NCBI RefSeq assembly: GCF_014204945.1
Contig: NZ_JACHMN010000003.1
Span: forward strand, 2,852,001-2,916,000
Direction of reading: 5' to 3'
From: Allocatelliglobosispora scoriae
GTDB lineage: Bacteria > Actinomycetota > Actinomycetes > Mycobacteriales > Micromonosporaceae
DNA: 64,000 bases
Part shown: positions 7,496 to 15,444 of the stretch, in pieces
How positions within the stretch are numbered: the first letter of the stretch is position 1
Layout: each line of letters starts with the position of its first letter
Program-made: the position numbers and the translations under genes
Notes under the pieces: model-generated
Seen by the model: only the letters and a program-made list of their open reading frames with translations
Database searches by the model: none
What the model was told of the DNA's origin: nothing

Positions 7496-8233
7496 TCACT
7501 TCGTGGCGAGGCCGCCCCAGAAGGCGTCGGGGACCTCCTCGGGCGTGCCGTCGGGGCGCCAGCGTGCGACGGGCACGATGCCGTCCGCGGTCGGGGTCCA
7601 CCGGCCGAGCAGGGCGCCGAACGACTCCGGCTCGCGCATGTGGAAGCCGGGACCCATCATCGCCAGCGCCTCGGGATGATCGGCGAGCTCCATCGCGTCG
7701 AAGTCGAAGGCGAGCACGCTGCCGGGCGGGACGGCGTCGAACATGGCGTCGAAGGCGCTCGCCAGTGCCGCGTCGTCGAGGAACGCGGCCAGGCCGAGAA
7801 AGACCAGGCCGACGGGGCGGTCGTCGCGATCGGGCAGCACCCGGTCGAGCGTCGCCCGATCGATCCCGGCCGGGTTGGCGGCGTCGCCCAGCACATAGTC
7901 CACATCGGAGACACCGGCGAGGGTCTGCTTGCCGAGCGCGACGATCTGCGGGTCGATGTCGGTGTAGAGCACGCGCGCGCCGGGGACCGCCTCATGCACG
8001 TTGCCCTGGGCCGGGATGCCGGCGCCGAAGACGAGGAACTGGTCGACGCCGCTCGCGGCGATGTGCCGGGCGGCGCGGCCGGAGAAGGCTCGCAGCGACC
8101 GGAAGATCTCCGCGCACGGGCCGTAGGCGCCCTCGAACGCGGTCGCCGCCGCGACATCGATCGGGTAGTGGCGGTCACCGCCGAGCCAATAGTCGATCAT
8201 GCGGGCGGTACTGGGGGCCTCGGGCTCCGTCAT
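7496..8233 (-). CDS. SAM-dependent methyltransferase, SAV2177/DUF574 family
   Basis: A 245-aa protein with the features of the actinomycete-specific Methyltransf_19 (DUF574) family: an N-terminal STARMIDYWLGGDRHYPID segment, FLVFGAGIPAQGNVHEA as the SAM loop, and VLYTDIDPQIVAL as the acidic strand. The family is expanded in Streptomyces and relatives; substrates are unknown. The VLGDAANPAGI motif should contact the adenine. Monocistronic: terminator downstream, divergent TPR gene upstream. Confidence 0.85.
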   Translation of the reverse strand: MTEPEAPSTARMIDYWLGGDRHYPIDVAAATAFEGAYGPCAEIFRSLRAFSGRAARHIAASGVDQFLVFGAGIPAQGNVHEAVPGARVLYTDIDPQIVALGKQTLAGVSDVDYVLGDAANPAGIDRATLDRVLPDRDDRPVGLVFLGLAAFLDDAALASAFDAMFDAVPPGSVLAFDFDAMELADHPEALAMMGPGFHMREPESFGALLGRWTPTADGIVPVARWRPDGTPEEVPDAFWGGLATK

Positions 8234-8387
8234 GTGTGCTCCGTTCAGCTCGGCTTCGAGCGAGACTACGACAGACCGCGATCGCCATCCAGGTGGTCCC
8301 GCCGCATGTCGGCTGATGCCGGTACTCTCGTGACTCGCGCAACCCGTCGGCCTGGCCGGGGTGGACGCGCAGGCGGAGGGACCGAGG

Positions 8388-9227
8388 ATGGAAGAGCTCG
8401 TGGAGCAGGCACGCGTCGCGTGGGAAGCGCAGGACTGGATGCGCAGCGCGGCGCTCTATCAGCGGCTCGCCATCGAGGCCCCGAACGACCGGCGCGTCGG
8501 CGACTGGTGGTACGACGCCGCGCTCGCGCAGAAGTTCCTCCGCAACTGGGCCGAGGCGTACCGGCTGGGGATTCTCGCCGCGGCGAACGCACCCCGCGGC
8601 CGGCAGGATCCGGCGTTCTGGAACCTGGGCATCGCGGCGACGATCCAGCGCGACTGGGCGACGGCCCGCGACGCCTGGGCCGGATTCGGCATCACGATGC
8701 CGCCGGGCGAGGGCCCGATCGAGGGCCGTTTCGGCCGCGCCTGCGTGCGGATCACCGGCACCGACGGCCAGGAGGTCGTCTGGGTCGAGCGGCTCTGCCC
8801 CACCCGCGCGCGGGTGGTCAATGTCCCTTTCGACACCTCCCGGCGGTACGGCGAGATCGTGGTCCATGACGGCGAGCCCAAGGGTGATCGGGTGATCGAC
8901 GGGCAGACCTACCGGGTCTTCGACGAACTGGTCCTCTTCGAGGCGTCCGACCTGGCCACGCTGGCGGTGACCGTCACCGTGACCGGGCAGGGCGACCTCG
9001 ACGAGCTCGCCGACCGGCTCGGCGCGCTGGGGTTCGGTTTCGAGCCGATGGGCAACGGCGAGATCCTCTGCAAGTGCTGCAGCGAGGGCACCGTCAACCA
9101 CCGGCGGGCCGAGCTCAGCGGCGAGCAGCGCTGCCTGGTCGCCGCCCCGCTGGAGCAGGCGCGCGAGATCCTCGACGCCTGGCGTGGTCCCACCCGCACC
9201 TGGACAGATCTGCACCCGGCGCCGTAA
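8388..9227 (+). CDS. TPR-containing hypothetical protein
   Basis: A 279-aa soluble protein. The first about 110 residues contain three TPR-like helical pairs (ARVAWEAQDWMRSAALYQRL, WWYDAALAQKFLRNWAEAYR, WNLGIAATIQRDWATARDAW). The remainder (from GRACVRITG) is a beta-rich module of unknown family with KCCSEG near the C-terminus, which could form a small metal or redox site (CKCC cluster, speculative). ATG 8388 has GGAGG 8 nt upstream; the longer in-frame start at 8361 lacks this. It is divergent from the DUF574 gene. No function can be assigned. Confidence 0.75.
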   Translation: MEELVEQARVAWEAQDWMRSAALYQRLAIEAPNDRRVGDWWYDAALAQKFLRNWAEAYRLGILAAANAPRGRQDPAFWNLGIAATIQRDWATARDAWAGFGITMPPGEGPIEGRFGRACVRITGTDGQEVVWVERLCPTRARVVNVPFDTSRRYGEIVVHDGEPKGDRVIDGQTYRVFDELVLFEASDLATLAVTVTVTGQGDLDELADRLGALGFGFEPMGNGEILCKCCSEGTVNHRRAELSGEQRCLVAAPLEQAREILDAWRGPTRTWTDLHPAP

Positions 9228-9316
9228 GCACTGCCGCACGTGCCGAGCACCGCCCGCTGTTCGCGAACGTTCCCCGGCGTGCACGATCAAGGTCTCGGCG
9301 AGACGGGCTCGGGCGG

Positions 9317-10021
9317 TCAGCCTATGCCGACAGCCGGTGTCTCGGTGCCCACCTCGGGCAGGACATCTTCGCCGGCGTTGTCGCGGATGATGGCGTCGCC
9401 CTTCGCCAGCCACGCGGTGCCGAAGGCCCAGATCGCGATGGACTCGCCCCAGAAGAGGGGCTGGACGGCGACCTCGATGTCGTGGGGCAGGATCGCGCTC
9501 AGCCCGGCGCCGAGCCCGAGGCCGCCGATGATGGCCCAGCCGCAGACGATGTAGATGGCGTTGCGCTTGCGCTTCGGCCCGGGTGCCTCCTGCTTGGGTA
9601 TCCCCCGGTAGGTGCGGGTGAAGACGAAGAAGCAGAACACCGCCAGCGTGGCGAACATGATCACCGAGGCGGCGAGGTGGATCCACCAGATCCAGAGGTC
9701 GGCGGTGGAGGCCTCGCCGCGAGCCTTCGTGGGGAAGAGCGCGACCAGGATGGCCGCCGTGCCCGCGATGGTGCTCAGCCAGTCGTCGAGCTTGGCGTAC
9801 CGATAGCAGATGAGGAACACGCCCATGGCGCACAGGCTGCCGACGAACCAGTCGCGCATGCCGCTGTGGTAGGCGCCGCTCACCGAGCCCAGCAGGGTGA
9901 ACTTCCCCTGGATCACGGAGTTGCCGATGGTGACGGCGATCGGGAGGATGATCGCGATGGTGCCCACGCCGCGGCGCAGACGTCGGACGGTCAGTGCATC
10001 CAGGTGCGTTCGTGTCGCCAT
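9317..10021 (-). CDS. DUF998-like six-TM membrane protein
   Basis: A 234-aa integral membrane protein with six clear hydrophobic helices. The segment SVSGAYHSGMRDWFVGSLCA after TM1 is typical of DUF998-like proteins, in which a YH/YY-S motif precedes the second helix. Between TM5 and TM6 lies a loop with HDIEVAVQPLFWGES. The C-terminus is acidic and cytoplasmic. Function is unknown for the family. The start ATG at 10021 has GGACGTCTCCC upstream, a weak site. It is downstream of, and on the same strand as, the polysaccharide-lyase-like gene but separated from it by a strong terminator, so it is likely transcribed independently. Confidence 0.75.
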   Translation of the reverse strand: MATRTHLDALTVRRLRRGVGTIAIILPIAVTIGNSVIQGKFTLLGSVSGAYHSGMRDWFVGSLCAMGVFLICYRYAKLDDWLSTIAGTAAILVALFPTKARGEASTADLWIWWIHLAASVIMFATLAVFCFFVFTRTYRGIPKQEAPGPKRKRNAIYIVCGWAIIGGLGLGAGLSAILPHDIEVAVQPLFWGESIAIWAFGTAWLAKGDAIIRDNAGEDVLPEVGTETPAVGIG

Positions 10022-10126
10022 GGGAGACGTCCTTGCTCCTCGAGCCGGCAGAAGAACCCGCAACACCCAGTGAACTCGCACCTGCGGTGCTTGGCATTCT
10101 TCCGCATTGCGGAGCTGTCGGTCCAT

Positions 10127-10170
10127 CCCATGTGTGCCCGGCCGAGGGCAGTCGTCCGGGCACACATGGG
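10127..10170 (-). terminator. Terminator after the alginate-lyase-fold gene
   Basis: Perfect 15-bp inverted repeat CCCATGTGTGCCCGG / CCGGGCACACATGGG with a 14-nt loop, starting 6 nt after the stop codon at 10177. Confidence 0.75.
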
Positions 10171-10176
10171 AATCCG

Positions 10177-11790
10177 TCAGGACGGGTTGTCGCCGTGGGT
10201 CAGGGTCTCCCACGCGACGAAGAGGTTGTTGGTGCCCGCCGGACGCTGCTGGTTGGTGAGGGTCTGGGTGTTCGCCATGGCGTACCCGAGGCGGTTGTGC
10301 ATGGCGTTGTAACCGACCTCGGTGACCGGGCCGAGGCCCCGGTTGACCGACCCGCCGCAGAGCCACGACGGCACCGCGGTGCCGAGCTCGTAGGTCGACT
10401 GGAAGCCCAGCGCCTGGCGCAGCCGCTCGCCGACCTGCGGGTAGAGGTCCTGGCCCTGGATCCGGGCGGTCTCCGCGACGTGCGAGATCGCCGAGATGCC
10501 GTAGCCGGTGTGGACGAAGTCGCGGCACGTCTCCTGGGCGAGGCCGTTGACGAAAGTGGACTGGCCCTGCCAGTAGCCGATGATCTGGCTGCTGGTGGTG
10601 AGCCCGCTGCCGGGCACGGTGTAGGGCAGGGCGCCGTCGGTGGTGAGGTAGACGAAGGCGTGGACCCGGTTGAGGTAGCGCGCGATGGCGGAGTTGTAGG
10701 CCGCCCGGTCCTCCAGGAAGACCGAGATGCCGACGGCCGCCTCCATCATGGACAGTTCCCAGTTGCCGTTGCTGTTGGACCCGTTGCGCACCACCGGCAG
10801 GTAGACGTTGCGCAGCATGGTGGCGAAGCGGCCGGAGTTGGGCCAGGAGCCGTAGGTGTACTTGATGATCTCGGCGGCACGCGGCCAGACGGAGCCCGCC
10901 CAGCCGGTCTGCAGCGGCGCGTTGGAGTTGGTGTGCGAGGTGATCACCGCCGACCAGGCGTCCATCAGCTGGATCGCCTTCTGCGCGTAGGCCGCGTTGC
11001 CGGTGATGTACCAGGCCAGCGCGTCGGTGTAGGCGGCGATCGCGTCCTCGCGCTCGTCGGTGCAGCCGTAGTTGGGGTTCGAGTAGGACCCGCACTCGAC
11101 CACCGAGCGGGGCAGCGGCGTCCGCGACAGCGACGCGTACCGGCTGCCGATCATCGCGTTGTACGCGCTCGTCCAGGGCTGGGCACCGGCCTGGACGCGT
11201 CCCTTGACGAAGTCGAGCTGCGGGCGGCTGACGAGCACGCCCGGGTGGGTGAAGCCGCTCGCCGGTGGGGGACTGGTCGACGCCGACGGGCTGGGCGCGG
11301 GGCCGGTGGGCAGCGTCCACTGCTGGTTGGCGCCGGTGCCGCAGGTCCAGATCTGGAGCAGGGTGCCGTCGGCCGAGCTCGGGCCGGTCGCGTCGAGGCA
11401 CTTGCCGGAGCCGGTGTTGACGAGGGTCGCCCCGGAAGCGGTCCACTTCTGGGCGTTGGTGCCGTTGCAGTCGTAGATCTGCACCTTCGTGCCGTTGGCG
11501 GTGCCGGCGCTGGCCACGTCGAGGCACTTGCCGAGCGCTCGGACGGTCGCGTCGGTGCCGACGGTCCACTGCTGTGCCGTGCTGCCGTTGCAGGCCCAGA
11601 GCTGCACGGCGGTGCCGTTGGCCGGGCTGGCGCCGGCGACGTCGACACACTTGCCGCCGTAGCCGGTGATCTGGCCGGTGCCGGCGGCGAGGGCGGTGCC
11701 GCCGGTCAGTGCCAGGCCGCCGACGACGACGGCCACCGTGGTCGTCGCGGCGAGGATCGCGTGGAGTCGTAGACGGGAGCGTTGTGCCAT
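10177..11790 (-). CDS. Secreted ricin-B (CBM13) / alginate-lyase-family protein
   Basis: A 537-aa exported protein. A Sec-type signal peptide (SRLRLHAILAATTTVAVVVG, cleavage near ALAA-GTG) is followed by one CBM13/ricin-B beta-trefoil with three GKC(V/L)D repeats and QxW motifs (about residues 35-160), a Pro/Ser linker and an alpha/alpha-barrel domain of the alginate_lyase family with GSxYxNPNYGC, the SNGNWELSMMEAAVGI helix and HTGYGIS. The family cleaves uronic-acid polysaccharides by beta-elimination, though many members are uncharacterised. ATG 11790 follows GGGGAGGG. The upstream region has two ATTAGGA repeats. It is 12 kb away from the main CAZyme locus and separately regulated. Confidence 0.82.
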   Translation of the reverse strand: MAQRSRLRLHAILAATTTVAVVVGGLALTGGTALAAGTGQITGYGGKCVDVAGASPANGTAVQLWACNGSTAQQWTVGTDATVRALGKCLDVASAGTANGTKVQIYDCNGTNAQKWTASGATLVNTGSGKCLDATGPSSADGTLLQIWTCGTGANQQWTLPTGPAPSPSASTSPPPASGFTHPGVLVSRPQLDFVKGRVQAGAQPWTSAYNAMIGSRYASLSRTPLPRSVVECGSYSNPNYGCTDEREDAIAAYTDALAWYITGNAAYAQKAIQLMDAWSAVITSHTNSNAPLQTGWAGSVWPRAAEIIKYTYGSWPNSGRFATMLRNVYLPVVRNGSNSNGNWELSMMEAAVGISVFLEDRAAYNSAIARYLNRVHAFVYLTTDGALPYTVPGSGLTTSSQIIGYWQGQSTFVNGLAQETCRDFVHTGYGISAISHVAETARIQGQDLYPQVGERLRQALGFQSTYELGTAVPSWLCGGSVNRGLGPVTEVGYNAMHNRLGYAMANTQTLTNQQRPAGTNNLFVAWETLTHGDNPS

Positions 11791-11834
11791 CGCGGAGTCC
11801 CTCCCCAGAGGGTCTGGCCGCCTCATCTTCATCG

Positions 11835-11862
11835 ATTAGGAAGCCATCTAAACTATTAGGAC
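11835..11862 (-). promoter_or_regulatory. Direct repeat ATTAGGA upstream of the CBM13/lyase gene
   Basis: Two copies of ATTAGGA start exactly 20 bp apart (11835 and 11855), and CCTTAGGG follows at 11864-11871, in an AT-rich stretch 45-80 nt upstream of the lyase start. Similar TCCTAA-type boxes upstream of secreted glycosidases in actinomycetes are known to bind repressors; the factor here is unknown. Confidence 0.4.
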
Positions 11863-11974
11863 ACCTTAGGGTTACATCGGTGCCGGGGACCGTCAATGAC
11901 TTCGATCCGTATTTCTTCACGTCATGATGAAAGCGGTGGCACTGACCCGTGCCGCCCTCGCGACAACACCGCTG

Positions 11975-12421
11975 TCAGTCGGCCAGCCAGGTGCCGAGGT
12001 CGTGGCCGAACCCGGTGCCGAGGACCACGACCGCGTGCGCGGCGAGCAGCACCGTGCCGAGCGCCAGCAGAACCAGCCGCCGACGGCTGAGTTCCCGTCG
12101 GGCCGGGGGCAGGGCCAGCAGCAGAGCGCCCCAGGCCGCCAGCACCGCGGAGACGAGGGAGCCGACGACGCCATAGGTGATCACCGGGATCGCCACCGCG
12201 TCGGCGATCCACACGTCGGGGAGCACGTCCTTGGGGTCGACCAGCCCCGGACCGGTGGGGTCGAAGGGGTAGAAGTGGAGACCGCCGTAGGGGACCGCGG
12301 CGATGGCGAGCAGCGCGGCCACGCCCAGGACCAGCACGGATGCGGCCACCTGGAGCCAGAGGAGCACGCGTACCGTGTCGAACGGGCGGGGGACCGCGGT
12401 GGTCGCGTCGAGGTCGGTCAT
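11975..12421 (-). CDS. Hypothetical four-TM membrane protein
   Basis: A 148-aa protein with hydrophobic helices at about 17-45, 72-98, 100-115 and 118-140. Between helices 1 and 2 is an extracytoplasmic loop with GGLHFYPFDPTGPGLVDPKD. No family was recognised. The start ATG 12421 (MTDLDATTA) is taken because the longer frame extends through a low-quality, Arg-rich segment. Downstream of it (11833-11974) is the AT-rich promoter region of the divergent-oriented lyase gene, although both genes are on the minus strand. Confidence 0.6.
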   Translation of the reverse strand: MTDLDATTAVPRPFDTVRVLLWLQVAASVLVLGVAALLAIAAVPYGGLHFYPFDPTGPGLVDPKDVLPDVWIADAVAIPVITYGVVGSLVSAVLAAWGALLLALPPARRELSRRRLVLLALGTVLLAAHAVVVLGTGFGHDLGTWLAD

Positions 12422-12466
12422 GGACCGGATGCTAGACCGCCGAACTGCGGCGCGCACAGATGGAGA

Positions 12467-12497
12467 CAGGCTTGGGCTCGTGACGAACCCAAGCCTG
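12467..12497 (-). terminator. Terminator after the deazaflavin-dependent oxidoreductase gene
   Basis: Perfect 10-bp arms CAGGCTTGGG / CCCAAGCCTG with an 11-nt loop, lying 11 nt beyond the stop at 12509. Confidence 0.7.
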
Positions 12498-12508
12498 ACA
12501 GCCGGGTG

Positions 12509-12931
12509 TCAGTCCTGGCGGGTCAGAGCGAAGACCGGGATCGTCCGGGTGACCTTCGCCTGGTACTCGCCGAACCCCGGCCGCTCGGCCACGAGGGCCG
12601 GCCACAGGGCTTCCCGAGCCTCGCCGGCGATCTCCTCCGCCACCGCCGAGAAGGTCTCCGTCCCCACCTCGACGGTCACCTTCGGGTTGGCCTTGAGGTT
12701 GTAATACCAGCCCGGGTTGGCCGGCGCGCCGCCGTCGGAGGCGATCACCACCATCCGGCCGTCCTCCTGCGGGAAATAGACCAGCGGCGAGACCCGCTCC
12801 GTGCCCGACTTGACTCCGATGTGGTGCATCAGCATCATCGGCGCGCCCTCGAAGGGCCCGCCGACGCGACCCTCGTTGGCGCGGAACTCCTCGATGATCC
12901 GGCGGTTCCAGGCGTTCGCGTCATGCGCCAT
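12509..12931 (-). CDS. Deazaflavin (F420)-dependent nitroreductase family protein
   Basis: A 140-aa protein of the DDN/F420H2-dependent reductase family with the split-barrel signature: NRRIIEEFRANEGRVGG, MMLMHHIGVKSGTERVSPLVY, GAPANPGWYYNLKANP and VEVGTETF. The PLVYF and NPxWxxNL segments contact the deazaflavin in known members. Substrate unknown; such proteins reduce quinones, nitro compounds or enones. ATG 12931 is preceded by GAAGGAG at ideal spacing. Consistent with an actinomycete that makes coenzyme F420, as is the LLM gene at 45.3 kb. Confidence 0.88.
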   Translation of the reverse strand: MAHDANAWNRRIIEEFRANEGRVGGPFEGAPMMLMHHIGVKSGTERVSPLVYFPQEDGRMVVIASDGGAPANPGWYYNLKANPKVTVEVGTETFSAVAEEIAGEAREALWPALVAERPGFGEYQAKVTRTIPVFALTRQD

Positions 12932-13184
12932 GATTCTCCTTCGGTCGGGCACCCGTGTATTCACGGCCACCCAGGCATGGAACGGTCCAAAAGCAACAAG
13001 GTCGGCCCTACGATATCTCGGCGGCCGGCGCGGGCACTCGTGGCGGGCGCGGCCGACGCCGGGTTTCGACGAAAGGAAGTGTTCCGCGCTGTGGAACGAC
13101 GGCTACGTGTCCCGGCGTGGCCAGATCTAGGTTGAGCTCGCACCGGAGCCAAGGATGCGAGTTCCCTGATCTAAGGAGTCGACA

Positions 13185-13469
13185 ATGAAGGTCCGCCATC
13201 TACTGGCAGCCGCCGCACTCGGCGTGGCCGCTGTCGCCGCGCCCATCGCCACGACGGCTGCGTCGGCGTACAACCCCGGAAGTCCCTGCATCATCACGGT
13301 GACCACCGGCCTGGGCGCCGTCCAGTACCCGGGGACGGTCTCCGGCAACGGGCTGGAGTGCGTGCCCAACGTGCCGCTGGAGGGCGTGCTGGCGTCGCTC
13401 AACGGCGGGGTGACCTGCGGTGCCACGATCACCCTGCTCGGCATCGAGGTACGCAGCGTCTGCTTCTGA
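13185..13469 (+). CDS. Small secreted four-cysteine protein
   Basis: A 94-aa precursor. A Sec signal peptide (KVRHLLAAAALGVAAVAAP, cleavage near ASA-YNP) is followed by about 65 residues with four Cys (in SPCI, LECV, VTCG and SVCF) at spacing that allows two disulfides. The mature part is Gly/Val-rich and probably all-beta. ATG follows AAGGAG at 7 nt. No family was recognised. A strong terminator follows, so it is a single-gene unit with a long (about 250 nt) upstream region in which no clear operator was seen. Confidence 0.65.
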   Translation: MKVRHLLAAAALGVAAVAAPIATTAASAYNPGSPCIITVTTGLGAVQYPGTVSGNGLECVPNVPLEGVLASLNGGVTCGATITLLGIEVRSVCF

Positions 13470-13478
13470 GCATGTCTC

Positions 13479-13506
13479 GCGGGAGCGCCGACACCGGCGC
13501 TCCCGC
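13479..13506. terminator. Bidirectional terminator
   Basis: 11-bp arms GCGGGAGCGCC / GGCGCTCCCGC with a 6-nt loop, between convergent genes ending at 13469 and 13521. Confidence 0.75.
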
Positions 13507-13520
13507 CGCCGGCAGTCCGG

Positions 13521-14456
13521 TCAGGCGAACCAGGTCATCGCCTGGCCGTGCCCCTTCGTCCAGGCCAGCGGCGTGCCGTCCAGCGCCAGCACGTTGTGGA
13601 ACGACGCGTCCGGCGGCTCCGGCAGCCCCTCGTAACGCAGCACGTCGGGGGCCTCGCTGGCGATCCAGTGGCCGGGCAGTCCGCGTACCACCTCGGTGAA
13701 GGTGTGACGCCGCGCCGCCGCGACCTGATAGAGCACCGACGTGTGGAACACGACCAGCGTCGCGTCGGCCGGAGCCTGCGCCGCGAGGGCCGGCAGGTCG
13801 TCGACGAGGTCACCGCGCACCAGCAGCGGCGGGTCGGCCGCCGCGATCGCCGCCGCCGCCCGCAGCCGGGCGCGCCGGTGCGCGTGCTCGGGCCAGATCA
13901 GGGCATCGAGCCACGCGACGTCCGCGGGGTCGGTCACGTCGAGCGGGTTCAGGTCCAACCCACCCCGCCAGACCACGTGGGGTATGCCGACCGGCGGCTC
14001 CCGGCCCGCGAGCTCGCAGTCGAGGACGGGCTCGCCGCCACCGATCGTGTGCTCGCCATAGCGGTATGAGTAGCGGTCGGGGTAGAGGCACAGCCCGCCG
14101 GACGTGCCGACCTCCAGCAGGGCGAGCGGCTGCGGCAGGTGGGCGAGCAGCGGCAGCAGCAGGGCACAGCGGCCGGCCTCGTTGGTCTGCGTGGCCCGGA
14201 CCCGGATCTCCGCCGCGATCGCCGCCCAGTGCTCGACCACGTGGTCGTGGAACGCGTCCGGCTCCTCCACCGGGCCGCCGAGCAGCCGCACGACCCCGAA
14301 GAGCAGGTTGGGCTGCCGCTTCGCCTCCGGAAGGGTGTCGAGCAGGCCGAGGATCTCCTCGTCGCGGGAGACCGCCAGCGACAGCCGCTCATAGACGGGC
14401 GACACGCCCCGTGCCTCCCGGACGGCGAAACCTGCGTAGCGATCGGCGGTCGTCAT
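13521..14456 (-). CDS. DUF2332 family protein
   Basis: A 311-aa protein with the pattern of DUF2332: an N-terminal AREARGVSPVYERLSLAVSRDEE helix pair, TNEAGRCALLLPLLAHLP, then ALLEVGTSGGLCLYPDRYSY, and a C-terminal HNVLALDGTPLAWTKGHG strand. The EVGTSGGL loop resembles a SAM-binding motif, and the family may be a divergent methyltransferase (inference). Function is unproven. It is followed by a shared terminator. The neighbouring minus-strand methyltransferase begins 62 nt upstream, so co-transcription is possible. Confidence 0.8.
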   Translation of the reverse strand: MTTADRYAGFAVREARGVSPVYERLSLAVSRDEEILGLLDTLPEAKRQPNLLFGVVRLLGGPVEEPDAFHDHVVEHWAAIAAEIRVRATQTNEAGRCALLLPLLAHLPQPLALLEVGTSGGLCLYPDRYSYRYGEHTIGGGEPVLDCELAGREPPVGIPHVVWRGGLDLNPLDVTDPADVAWLDALIWPEHAHRRARLRAAAAIAAADPPLLVRGDLVDDLPALAAQAPADATLVVFHTSVLYQVAAARRHTFTEVVRGLPGHWIASEAPDVLRYEGLPEPPDASFHNVLALDGTPLAWTKGHGQAMTWFA

Positions 14457-14517
14457 GTCCGAGATGATGGCACCGCGCTCGCGGCCGCCGCTATGACGCA
14501 GGCAACCCGTGCAGCCT

Positions 14518-15252
14518 CTATCCTGCGGGAGTGGCTGGCCGGACCCTGATGCGGCGGGCGATCACGACGTCGGGTTCGTCGGTGCCGACCGGTGCGAACC
14601 CGGCCGCGGCGAGCTGCTCCGCGAACTCCGCCTCGGTCGCGAGGTGCCCGGCGAACGTCTCGGACTCCTCCCGGATCAGGATCCCGTCGCGCGCCACCCG
14701 ATAGGTGAACCGCCACTCGACGAGCTCCGGCCCCGTCGGCACGCACGCCACCTCGCCGCTGTAGAGGTCGCCGCCGAGCTGCCAGGACGGCAGATCGGCT
14801 CGCTCGGCGCCGGGTTCGGCGGGCGGCCGCTGCACGACCAGGGTTCCGCCGGGTACCACCGCGGTCGCCAGCGCCGCGAGCCCCGCCGCGCGTTCGGCCC
14901 GGCTCAGGCTCCCCATCGTGTTGAGGCACCAGGCGAAGTCCGCCACGCCCGACAGGCCGAGATCCTGCAAACCCCGCGCGTGTACGCGTACCCGGCTGAG
15001 CAGTTCCGACCGGCCGGCCAGGCGGCTGAGCATGACCGAGCGCATCCCCGCGGCCGGCTCGACGGCGTGGACGGTGACGTCGCTTCGACCGACCATGAGG
15101 CAGGTGGCGAGCCCGGTCCCGGCGCCGATGTCGAGGATGCCGACGTGCGGCGTGCCCAGCCACCGGTCGAGCAGCCGTTCGGCGGTCCTGAGGAACTGGG
15201 TGGCCTGGAGCAGGTCGTAGAACTCAGCGGTGACGCTGTAGGTGTCCGTCAC
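14518..15252 (-). CDS. Class I SAM-dependent methyltransferase
   Basis: A 244-aa protein with motif I ILDIGAGTGLAT, acidic strand VHAVEPAAGM, motif IV-like DFAWCLNTMGSL and post-motif VVPGGTLVVQRP. The N-terminus SVTAEFYDLLQATQ is typical of small-molecule methyltransferases that act on secondary metabolites or lipids. GTG 15252 is chosen because GGAG lies 8 nt upstream and the conserved sequence begins there; the longer frame crosses an inverted repeat. The promoter region is that repeat (15272-15365). Confidence 0.75.
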   Translation of the reverse strand: MTDTYSVTAEFYDLLQATQFLRTAERLLDRWLGTPHVGILDIGAGTGLATCLMVGRSDVTVHAVEPAAGMRSVMLSRLAGRSELLSRVRVHARGLQDLGLSGVADFAWCLNTMGSLSRAERAAGLAALATAVVPGGTLVVQRPPAEPGAERADLPSWQLGGDLYSGEVACVPTGPELVEWRFTYRVARDGILIREESETFAGHLATEAEFAEQLAAAGFAPVGTDEPDVVIARRIRVRPATPAG

Positions 15253-15271
15253 ATGGTCAACTCCAGCACGC

Positions 15272-15365
15272 CCCCTGAATTTTAATGCTGGACACGCCGC
15301 GAAAAGTGCAACCAATGTCAGGATCAACTCCGACACGCCGTGTGATCAGCATTAAAGTTCAGGGG
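15272..15365. repeat. 19-bp imperfect inverted repeat flanking a 56-nt core
   Basis: Left arm 15272-15290 (CCCCTGAATTTTAATGCTG) and right arm 15347-15365 (CAGCATTAAAGTTCAGGGG) are reverse complements with one mismatch. Next to the left arm and inside the core are near-identical direct copies of TCAACTCCRRCACGCC (about 15258 and 15324). It lies between the methyltransferase start and the LysE stop and is much richer in A+T than its surroundings. It could be a paired operator or a degenerate small mobile element. Confidence 0.55.
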
Positions 15366-15444
15366 CGCGCCAAGATCGCCGCAACTCTTGAAGAGTTGGT
15401 GCTATCGGCGCCGCGCCGTGCGGCAAAGCGTGCCGTCGCCGGGG

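Noticed and set aside
9317-11920. A single 867-codon open frame on the minus strand
   Set aside because: The frame passes out of phase through the CBM13/lyase gene and over its terminator; only its last 234 codons (DUF998-like) have protein features.
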